DNA of 64,000 nt, from assembly GCF_902498845.1 (NCBI RefSeq), contig NZ_CABVLM010000002.1, positions 1-64,000 on the forward strand, written 5' to 3'. The position numbers and the translations under genes were made by a program. Below, one piece after another: positions 57,494-64,000 of the stretch; positions within the stretch are counted from its first letter, which is position 1, and each line of letters starts with the position of its first letter. The notes beneath the pieces were generated by a model. It was given only the letters and a program-made list of their open reading frames with translations, was not told the origin of the DNA and did not search any database. The DNA is from Pseudoalteromonas rhizosphaerae (GTDB lineage Bacteria; Pseudomonadota; Gammaproteobacteria; Enterobacterales; Alteromonadaceae).

Positions 57494-58525
57494 TTACTGC
57501 ACAATTACCCACGGTTGTGAAAACCAATAATAGCTATTTTTATGAGCAATTGATGGTGCTGTGCAGTTAAATCGTGATCGCCCTTGAGCTAAATTTTTCG
57601 GTGAATTTATGGTCACAGTATCAGCTGCTGACCAGTTTAGTTTTGCCTGACCGATGCCCGATACATAACAAGCTAGCTGACTTTTATGAAAGTCTCCCAT
57701 ATTAAATTTAATGCTGATCTGAGGTGGATTTTGGCTGGTCACGCTATCAATATAAGTAAGCTCTTGGATTGAAAATGCGCGAGAGTTTAGTTTGGTCACT
57801 AGCGTATCAAGCTTGCTATAAAACCCAGAAGCCGGAAAGCGTGGTAAACGGCTAAAATCAGAGTCTTTGTTGATGGCACCAGAGTGTTGGCCAATACCAA
57901 TAAAGCCCAACTCTTTCACTAAACTTTGTAATTGGTTATTAAACTCGCCATATGGATATGCTAAGTATTTATAGTCATGGCCAATTTCTTCTTTGATCCG
58001 TTGTTGTGATGACAAAATATCTTGCTTAATACGCGCCTGCCATTGTTGGGTTGTTTCATCGGCTAATTTACGATGTAGGTAATCATGTTGTGCGCTGTGA
58101 TTGCTGATCAGAGCACCTTTTTTGGCAAGTTCTCTGAGTTTATCCCAGCCCATTACATAGCCTTTACCTTCATCAATTAATTTTGGATTAACGAAAATAG
58201 TATAGGGGTAAGCAAACTTTTCTAATATCGGCGCTGCTTGTTCATAATTATTGTTGTAACCATCATCAAAGGTAATAGCGACGGCTTTATCTGGTAAACT
58301 TTGGCCTTGTTGTAAAGCAGATAGTAATTCATTCAGTGGCACTACGTTAAAGTCATGCTGTTTTAGATAGTTTAAATGCTCAGTGAAGGTTTCTGCACTG
58401 ACACTGGTGACTGCTGGCAGGGTCTCACTGACATGGTGATATTGTAAAATAACTGCGCTGTGAGCAGGTAAAGATAGACAAAAGAGGATCGATAGCAGAC
58501 TGTGAAAAAATTTCTTAATCGTCAT
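57494..58525 (-). CDS. Polysaccharide deacetylase
   Basis: This 343-aa exported carbohydrate esterase (family CE4) has a signal peptide (MTIKKFFHSLLSILFCLSLP, cleavage near AHS-AV). The NodB domain has VILQYHHV, the metal-site VAITFDDGYNNNY (TFDD), SNHSAQHDYLHR (H-S-x2-H) and LAYPYGEFNNQL. The last about 90 residues form an extra C-terminal domain. The start at 58525 lies within the divergent MATE gene. The substrate could be a PGA/PNAG-type polymer; not determinable here. Confidence 0.88.
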   Translation of the reverse strand: MTIKKFFHSLLSILFCLSLPAHSAVILQYHHVSETLPAVTSVSAETFTEHLNYLKQHDFNVVPLNELLSALQQGQSLPDKAVAITFDDGYNNNYEQAAPILEKFAYPYTIFVNPKLIDEGKGYVMGWDKLRELAKKGALISNHSAQHDYLHRKLADETTQQWQARIKQDILSSQQRIKEEIGHDYKYLAYPYGEFNNQLQSLVKELGFIGIGQHSGAINKDSDFSRLPRFPASGFYSKLDTLVTKLNSRAFSIQELTYIDSVTSQNPPQISIKFNMGDFHKSQLACYVSGIGQAKLNWSAADTVTINSPKNLAQGRSRFNCTAPSIAHKNSYYWFSQPWVIVQ

Positions 58526-59836
58526 AAAGCACACCATAAAAGCTTGCTGTTGTTAGCTGGTCCAATGATATTATCAAATATAACCGTGCCACTGTTAGGA
58601 ATAGTTGATACTGCAGTAATAGGGCACCTTGGTAGTGCTCATTTTCTTGCCGGAATTGCCTTGGGCGCCACGGTGATTTCATTGCTATTTTGGTTGGCGG
58701 GCTTTTTACGCATGAGTACCACAGGGCTGGTTGCACAAGCTTATGGCAAGAAAGATTATCCTCAATTAGCCGGATTATTAAAGCGCAGTTTAGTATTAGC
58801 GCTTATCGTGGCATTTTCTTTAATTGCTTTATCGCCACTTATTAAAAATGCCATAGCTTACCTTTCTGGTTCCAGTGCGCAGGTGCTCGCACAAGCTTAT
58901 AGTTATTTTGAAATTCGTATTTTTAGTGCACCAGCGGCATTATGTAACTTGGTATTATTAGCTTGGATGTTAGGGATTCATTACGGTAAAGGGCCTTTTT
59001 ATTTATTACTAGTTACTAATATCACCAACATTGTTTTAGATATTTATTTTGTTGTGTACTTAGATTGGCAAGTCGCCGGAGCTGCTTGGGCATCGTTGAT
59101 TGCCGATTATACCGCGCTATTATTTGCATTATTCTTGGTTTTTAGGTTGGCGAAAAAAATGACTGTGCCGCTATTTTTAGGTGGGTGGTTTAGCCGAGAT
59201 AAAATGTGGGCGTTATTAAGTCTTAACCGTGATATTTTTATTCGCTCCTTAATTTTACAACTGTGTTTTAGCTTTATGACCTTCTATGGTGCACGCATTG
59301 GCGAGGTAACGCTTGCGGTAAATGCTGTATTACTGAACTTTTTAATGCTAGTGAGCTTTGCTCTTGATGGTATTGCCTATGCAAGTGAAGCAAAAGTTGG
59401 CCAAGCAAAAGGTCAACATAGCGTACGACGTATAAACTTATGGGTAAAAATAAGCGTATTTTGGGGAGTGCTATTTGCTTTTTGTTATAGCGTGTTTTTT
59501 GCATTGTTTGGTTCGCAAATTATTACCTTATTAACAGATATTCCTGAAGTGATCAAAGCCGCCTATGAATACTTACCATGGTTGATTTTTATGCCATTAG
59601 CGGCAATGAGTTGCTTTTTGTTTGATGGTATTTTTGTTGGCCTAACCAGAGCTCAAGATATGCGAAATACTATGCTAATTTCAGCATTAGTTGGATTCTT
59701 TGGCGTGTTTTGGGTGTTTAATGCTTGGCAAAATCATGCGCTTTGGTTAGCAATGACCTGCTTTATGCTACTGCGTGGTGTTACATTGATCGTACGCTAT
59801 AAGCAGTTGCAGACAGCGCAGCAGTTACTGAATTAA
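58502..59836 (+). CDS. dinF: MATE-family transporter, DinF type
   Basis: This 444-aa protein has twelve membrane helices and exports cations or drugs by ion antiport. LLAGPMILSNITVPLLGIVD and TAVIGHLGS match DinF, as does FLRMSTTGLVAQAYGKKD. It starts with GTG at 58502, giving the ~20 residues expected before helix 1. This start overlaps the 5' end of the divergent deacetylase by 24 bp. No SOS box was seen upstream, unlike E. coli dinF after lexA. Confidence 0.88.
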   Translation: MKKFLNRHKAHHKSLLLLAGPMILSNITVPLLGIVDTAVIGHLGSAHFLAGIALGATVISLLFWLAGFLRMSTTGLVAQAYGKKDYPQLAGLLKRSLVLALIVAFSLIALSPLIKNAIAYLSGSSAQVLAQAYSYFEIRIFSAPAALCNLVLLAWMLGIHYGKGPFYLLLVTNITNIVLDIYFVVYLDWQVAGAAWASLIADYTALLFALFLVFRLAKKMTVPLFLGGWFSRDKMWALLSLNRDIFIRSLILQLCFSFMTFYGARIGEVTLAVNAVLLNFLMLVSFALDGIAYASEAKVGQAKGQHSVRRINLWVKISVFWGVLFAFCYSVFFALFGSQIITLLTDIPEVIKAAYEYLPWLIFMPLAAMSCFLFDGIFVGLTRAQDMRNTMLISALVGFFGVFWVFNAWQNHALWLAMTCFMLLRGVTLIVRYKQLQTAQQLLN

Positions 59837-59950
59837 TAGAAATAGCAATAAATCTAAGTTCGCTTAAAACTTTGCATTTATTGTGCTAAAACGGCGTCGT
59901 TAAGCAATGTTTATTTTACTTCGATTCGCATCTTGGGATGGCTTGGATAT

Positions 59951-60565
59951 ATGACTGAACTTTATCATTGGTTTGATTTAATTGGCATCGCCGTATTTGC
60001 CATGTCAGGCACTTTAATTGCCTATGATAAAAAAATGGATGGCTTTGGAGTCGTGGTACTGGCGACGGTCACCGCGATAGGTGGTGGCACAATTCGAGAT
60101 TTGATTTTAGATGTTCCGGTATTTTGGTTACATGACCAAAGTTATTTTATCGCGATATTTGCGTCTGTCTTTGTTACCACGCGATTGATCAATAAGCAAA
60201 AATCAATTCCTTTATATCATTTACAAGTTGCAGATGCGTTTGGTTTAGCGTTCTTTGCTGTAATGGGGGCGCAAAAAGCATTGCTCGCGGGGATGCCAGC
60301 TACAACGGCAATTATTATGGGGGTGATCACCGGTTGCTTTGGCGGGGTAACGCGTGATGTGTTGGCAGGCAATATTCCTATGCTATTAAAAGGTGAGCTA
60401 TATGCAATTACTTGTATTGCTGGTGGTATTGTTTATACCCAAGCAATTGTATTGAACATTGAGACAGAGATAGCGATGGTGTTAGCGATGTTAACCACCT
60501 TGCTGTTACGCCTTGCAGCAATGAAATGGCAACTAACACTACATATTTTTAAATATCCTGACTAG
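59951..60565 (+). CDS. TRIC/YicG-type (UPF0126) membrane protein
   Basis: This 204-aa protein has about seven short hydrophobic helices in two similar halves. GIAVFAMSGTLIAYDKKMDG with GGGTIRDLILD is repeated as DAFGLAFFAVMGAQKAL with GGVTRDVLAGN, the hallmark of the UPF0126/trimeric intracellular cation channel family. It is probably an inner-membrane cation channel. The start at 59951 fits family length. Confidence 0.9.
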   Translation: MTELYHWFDLIGIAVFAMSGTLIAYDKKMDGFGVVVLATVTAIGGGTIRDLILDVPVFWLHDQSYFIAIFASVFVTTRLINKQKSIPLYHLQVADAFGLAFFAVMGAQKALLAGMPATTAIIMGVITGCFGGVTRDVLAGNIPMLLKGELYAITCIAGGIVYTQAIVLNIETEIAMVLAMLTTLLLRLAAMKWQLTLHIFKYPD

Positions 60566-60598
60566 ACTGTAAAGAACAGAACGTTACAGGGACAAAGG

Positions 60599-62113
60599 AT
60601 GTCATTAGCTCGAATTTATTCTCGTGCCCAAGTGGGCATTCAAGCACCTGAAGTGATCGTTGAGGTGCATCTAGGTAATGGTTTACCAGCATTTCATATT
60701 GTAGGTTTGCCCGAAGCCTCAGTAAAAGAAGCCAAAGATCGTGTACGCAGCGCATTAGAAAACTCTAAATTTGGTTTTCCAGACCAACGCATTACAGTCA
60801 ATTTAGCACCTGCTGATTTACCCAAAGAAGGGGGGCGTTTTGATTTAGCGATTGCGGTTGGTATTCTCATCGCTTCAGAGCAAATTGTTTGCACTGATAT
60901 TGAGCGCTATGAATTTTATGGTGAGCTGGCACTGAATGGCGAAGTGCGTGGCGTGAATGCAATACTGCCATCAGTTTTAGCAGCTAAAGCACAAGGGCGT
61001 TGTTGTTTTTTACCTTTAGTAAATGACAGTTTAGCGAGTTTAGTAAATGGCGTTGAGCGCAAAGCGGTCTCTTCTATCCAAGAAGTATGGAGTGATTTAC
61101 TCAATCAGCAGCCTTTACCTCTTAATATTAGCTACCCAGAACAGCAACATAGCGGTGTTGAGTTCTTAATTGATTTAAGTGATGTAAAAGGCCAGCCGGG
61201 CGCAAAAAGAGTGTTAGAAATCGCTGCTGCGGGTGGCCATAATTTACTTTTTTTGGGGCCACCTGGTACGGGTAAGTCAATGCTCGCGCAACGTATGCCG
61301 ACTATTATGCCGGGCATGTCCGATGATGAGGCACTTTCCACCGCAGCGTTGTATTCAATTATTGGCCAAAGTGTCGATCTAACTAATTGGCGCAAGCGAC
61401 CATTTCGTAATCCTCATCACACATGCTCCGCAGTGGCGCTAGTAGGAGGCTCTTCAAACCCAAAGCCCGGGGAGATTTCACTGGCACATAATGGCGTATT
61501 ATTTCTTGACGAACTACCTGAGTTTGAACGTAAGGTGCTTGACTCATTACGCGAGCCAATGGAGACAGGCACTGTAACGATTTCAAGAGCGGCAAGGCAA
61601 ATGGAGTTTCCTGCACAGTTTCAATTAATTGCGGCTCTTAATCCAAGTCCTACGGGTTGTCATAATGATAAGCGCGCAACTCCGGATCAAGTTATGCGTT
61701 ATTTATCGCGAGTGTCAGGACCATTTATTGACCGTATTGATTTACAAATAGAGCTACCACGTTTAAGCAGTGCGCAATTGCAAAGTACTCAAGAAGAACA
61801 AAGTAGTGCGACTGTGCGCACACGGGTGGAGGCGGCATATAATCTGCAATTGCGTCGCCAAGGGAAAGTCAATGCGCGACTTAATAATAAAGAAATGAGT
61901 GTGCATTGCGCGCTTGCAGCACCAGAGTTACAGTTTTTAGCTAAAGCCAGTGAAAAGCTATCATTATCGCCACGCTCTTATCATCGAGTGATCAAAGTAG
62001 CGCGAACAATTAGTGATCTAAAAGGGCAAGATAATATTAGTTTTGATGAACTAAAAGAGGCACTCAATTATCGTGCATTTGAACGTTTGTTATCACAATT
62101 AACCCAGTATTAG
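60599..62113 (+). CDS. comM: ComM/YifB Mg-chelatase-like AAA+ helicase
   Basis: This 504-aa AAA+ protein has an N-terminal Lon-protease-like domain (about 1-165, EVHLGNGLPAFHIVGLPEAS) and an Mg-chelatase ATPase with Walker A GPPGTGKSMLAQR, NPHHTCSAVALVGGSSNPKP, Walker B VLFLDELPEFER and LIAALNPSPTGCHND. A C-terminal lid domain follows. ComM promotes branch migration in natural transformation (known for Vibrio and Acinetobacter). Confidence 0.95.
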   Translation: MSLARIYSRAQVGIQAPEVIVEVHLGNGLPAFHIVGLPEASVKEAKDRVRSALENSKFGFPDQRITVNLAPADLPKEGGRFDLAIAVGILIASEQIVCTDIERYEFYGELALNGEVRGVNAILPSVLAAKAQGRCCFLPLVNDSLASLVNGVERKAVSSIQEVWSDLLNQQPLPLNISYPEQQHSGVEFLIDLSDVKGQPGAKRVLEIAAAGGHNLLFLGPPGTGKSMLAQRMPTIMPGMSDDEALSTAALYSIIGQSVDLTNWRKRPFRNPHHTCSAVALVGGSSNPKPGEISLAHNGVLFLDELPEFERKVLDSLREPMETGTVTISRAARQMEFPAQFQLIAALNPSPTGCHNDKRATPDQVMRYLSRVSGPFIDRIDLQIELPRLSSAQLQSTQEEQSSATVRTRVEAAYNLQLRRQGKVNARLNNKEMSVHCALAAPELQFLAKASEKLSLSPRSYHRVIKVARTISDLKGQDNISFDELKEALNYRAFERLLSQLTQY

Positions 62114-62126
62114 CGGTTAGATTGCA

Positions 62127-62834
62127 TTAAATTGACAGCATGTAGCCTTTACCGCGTACCGTAACGATGCGTTTTTGGTCTTTTTCATCGCTCAGTTTTT
62201 TACGTAAGCGACCAATTAAAACATCAACAGTTCTGTCATTTGGACTCCAATCTGGCTGGCCAATTTCTTCTGATATTTTTTCACGAGACGTGGCTTTTCC
62301 TGCGTTTGAGATCAAACAAATTAACACTTTATGTTCCGCTTCAGTGAGCCTAGATTCAATGCCATTAGCAGTGATTAAAGTGCGGTTGTCTGGATGCAGT
62401 TTGAAGTCAGCATATTCAATAAATTCTTCGCTTTCATCGCTACTGTTATTATTGCTTTTTAAGCGCTTATAAAGTGCTCTTATACGCAGTTCAAGCTCTA
62501 ATAAATCAACTGGTTTACAAATATAGTCATCAGCGCCTTGAGCAAGTCCGGCAATACGATCGGCTTGAGAATCTCGGCTTGAAAGCATGATCACACCAAT
62601 GTCTGTGAGGGTGTTGAGTTCTTTTGCTAAATGTAAGCCATCACGTTTAGGTAATACTATGTCAATAATTGCTAATGATATGGCATCATAATTATTAGCG
62701 CGAGATTGCACTATAGCTAAGGCATCAGCGCCAGTTGCATCATTCTCAATGCAAAATTCAGTCTCTGCAAAATGATTGATTATGCGTTTAACTAATAGTT
62801 CGTCATCTTCAACCAATAAAACATGAATAGTCAT
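62127..62834 (-). CDS. OmpR-family response regulator
   Basis: This 235-aa protein has a receiver domain (LLVEDDELLVKRII; phospho-Asp in IIDIVLPKRDG; Lys in YICKPVDLLELELRIRAL) and a winged-helix DNA-binding domain (about 145-232, RLTEAEHKVLICLISNAGKA and RTVDVLIGRLRKKL). No histidine kinase is next to it in this window, so it is an orphan here. Signal and targets unknown. Confidence 0.93.
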   Translation of the reverse strand: MTIHVLLVEDDELLVKRIINHFAETEFCIENDATGADALAIVQSRANNYDAISLAIIDIVLPKRDGLHLAKELNTLTDIGVIMLSSRDSQADRIAGLAQGADDYICKPVDLLELELRIRALYKRLKSNNNSSDESEEFIEYADFKLHPDNRTLITANGIESRLTEAEHKVLICLISNAGKATSREKISEEIGQPDWSPNDRTVDVLIGRLRKKLSDEKDQKRIVTVRGKGYMLSI

Positions 62835-62944
62835 AGTATCTTAATTACCTTTAATGATGCCGCTATGTTATCACTCATTCGCAAAAGGAGAGAAGGGCGA
62901 TTTTTAGTATTTATGCTCTATTTAGATTATTTATTAATTATTAT

Positions 62945-62975
62945 CAACAGGTAAACATACTAGGCTTACCTGTTG
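62945..62975. other. Perfect 10-bp inverted repeat
   Basis: CAACAGGTAA and TTACCTGTTG are separated by 11 bases, just beyond the stop of the S9 peptidase gene. It may form the 3' end of that mRNA. There is no real T tract, so a terminator call is weak. Confidence 0.4.
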
Positions 62976-62989
62976 AACGGTATGCAAAG

Positions 62990-64000
62990 CTACTTCTCAG
63001 GGTATAAGTACTGCCACCACTGCGGTTGCTCTTTTAAATGCTTATCGAAGTAGGCAAGCATAGTATCCCACCAGTTAAAGCGTTGATCGCGAGCAAAAAT
63101 TTGATGGTCCGCTCCTTTATATTCAATAAGATCAACATCTTTGCCAAGTAGTTTCAGCGCAGTGTACATAGTGTGACTTTCGCCTACTGGTACATTGGTA
63201 TCAGCATCACCATGTAATAGCAGTAGCGGTGTAGTTACTTTGTCTGCGTGGAAAACCGGACTGTGTTGGCTGTATAGTTCACTATTACTCCAAGGGTAGC
63301 TGTTTTTAGAAGCTTCGCCAGAATATAAATAGCCCCACCAACCATGACCCCAATACGAGGTAATATTAGAAATACCTGCGTGCGCGATTGAGGCACTAAA
63401 CATATTTGTTTTAGTGGTTAGTAACATAGTCATAAAGCCACCGTATGATGCGCCTAAATTACCTAAACGATTTTTATCAATAAATGGATACTGTTTTAAT
63501 AGCGCTTGGGTACCTTGCATAATATCGTCAGCAGTATATTGACCCCACGCATTCACATGCTTAGCGGAGAACTGTTGGCCAAACCCAGTTGCACCGGTCG
63601 GTTGCACTACATAGACTACATAGCCATGCTCGGCCCATAAATTGAAAGGATAACGGCCAGTAAACCCACGAGTAACCGGTGATGTACCGCCATAGTAGTA
63701 TACTAATGCAGGGTAGTGTTTGTTCTTATCAAGATTGCTTGGAAAGTAAACACGACCTTTAATTTCAACACCTGCGGTATTGGTAAAGTTAAATTCATCT
63801 AAGCTGGCTATATCGGTATTCGCATACGCTTGTGGTTTAGAATCCCACAATGTGGTTGCGGTGTTTTTATTAATACTTAACTGTTTTAATTGCTGTGGAG
63901 ATGATGCATTAGAGCCGCTAACTAAAATAGCTGGGCTGCGGTTGTTTGAATAACTGAATTGTTCAACTACATCAAAACCTGTTTTGAGTTTGCTAAAGCG
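62990..64000 (-). CDS. S9-family prolyl oligopeptidase-type peptidase, C-terminal part
   Basis: The open frame continues without a stop to the window edge, so the last 336 codons are present and the N-terminus is missing. The alpha/beta-hydrolase catalytic domain shows the nucleophile in GASYGGFMTML, the Asp in HGDADTNVPVGES and the His in KGADHQIFARD. It resembles the acylaminoacyl-peptidase/DPP-like S9 group. The preceding residues (about 1-60 of the visible part) should be the end of the beta-propeller. Confidence 0.9.
   Translation of the reverse strand, partial: RFSKLKTGFDVVEQFSYSNNRSPAILVSGSNASSPQQLKQLSINKNTATTLWDSKPQAYANTDIASLDEFNFTNTAGVEIKGRVYFPSNLDKNKHYPALVYYYGGTSPVTRGFTGRYPFNLWAEHGYVVYVVQPTGATGFGQQFSAKHVNAWGQYTADDIMQGTQALLKQYPFIDKNRLGNLGASYGGFMTMLLTTKTNMFSASIAHAGISNITSYWGHGWWGYLYSGEASKNSYPWSNSELYSQHSPVFHADKVTTPLLLLHGDADTNVPVGESHTMYTALKLLGKDVDLIEYKGADHQIFARDQRFNWWDTMLAYFDKHLKEQPQWWQYLYPEK

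Noticed and set aside
57494..60565. Defence island near dinF and the TRIC-type gene
   Set aside because: All genes are recognisable core or envelope functions; no nuclease/sensor pairs or mobile genes were found.
62127..62834. Two-component pair with a kinase
   Set aside because: The flanking genes are comM and an S9 peptidase; no kinase is present in the window.

Overview
The window reads as an AT-rich gammaproteobacterial chromosome. The gene families and their order point to the Alteromonadales, most likely Pseudoalteromonas or a close relative; this is inferred from recognised proteins, not from a database search. Nearly all of it is ordinary, densely packed chromosome. The accessory material is concentrated at the left end (1-9455).

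Region 1 (1-14340) resembles the E. coli str/slyX/fkpA neighbourhood. It holds the 3' end of an EF-Tu gene, yheU, yheT, yheS, yheV, slyX and fkpA, with local insertions. A complete IS3-family element (428-1682) sits inside a tandem array of the heptamer TTACCGC, flanked by a 3-bp duplication. Between yheT and yheS lies a small accessory island. It carries a 48-aa membrane protein behind two FNR-like boxes, a membrane-protein/HTH pair, a 128-aa membrane protein, hairpin repeats, a two-part direct repeat, and what looks like a decayed second copy of the 3' end of the adjacent TIGR02444-family gene.

Region 2 (14351-26150) is housekeeping: an LD-carboxypeptidase, rsd, hemE, sthA, a fatty-acid desaturase with a FabR-type operator divergent from fabR, and leuABCD preceded by a leucine-rich leader peptide and an attenuator terminator.

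Region 3 (26200-40100) holds several proteins of unknown function, an FMN reductase/LysR pair, rsgA, a nitric-oxide module (norR divergent from nnrS-hmp, with a sigma-54 type promoter between them), endonuclease I, a PepSY-type membrane protein, a hotdog thioesterase, an outer-membrane barrel candidate and lexA with two LexA boxes.

Region 4 (40514-48760) is a complete caa3-type cytochrome oxidase locus: subunits II (with fused cytochrome c), I and III, the copper chaperones Cox11 and SCO, SURF1, heme A and heme O synthases, an unnamed CX3C membrane-anchored protein, and an antisense DUF2909-type gene.

Region 5 (48837-57429) is a chemosensory operon: STAS, CheY, CheA, CheW, a soluble four-PAS receptor ending in a CheR-docking-type pentapeptide, CheR, CheD and CheB. 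Region 6 (57494-64000) holds a polysaccharide deacetylase whose 5' end overlaps a divergent dinF-type MATE gene, a TRIC/YicG-type membrane protein, comM, an OmpR-family regulator, and an S9 peptidase cut by the window edge.

No CRISPR array, prophage, tRNA or rRNA was seen. No clearly new defence or biosynthetic system was found. The most unusual material is the island at 7179-9455, the repeat/IS structure at 302-1720, and the CX3C protein in the oxidase operon.
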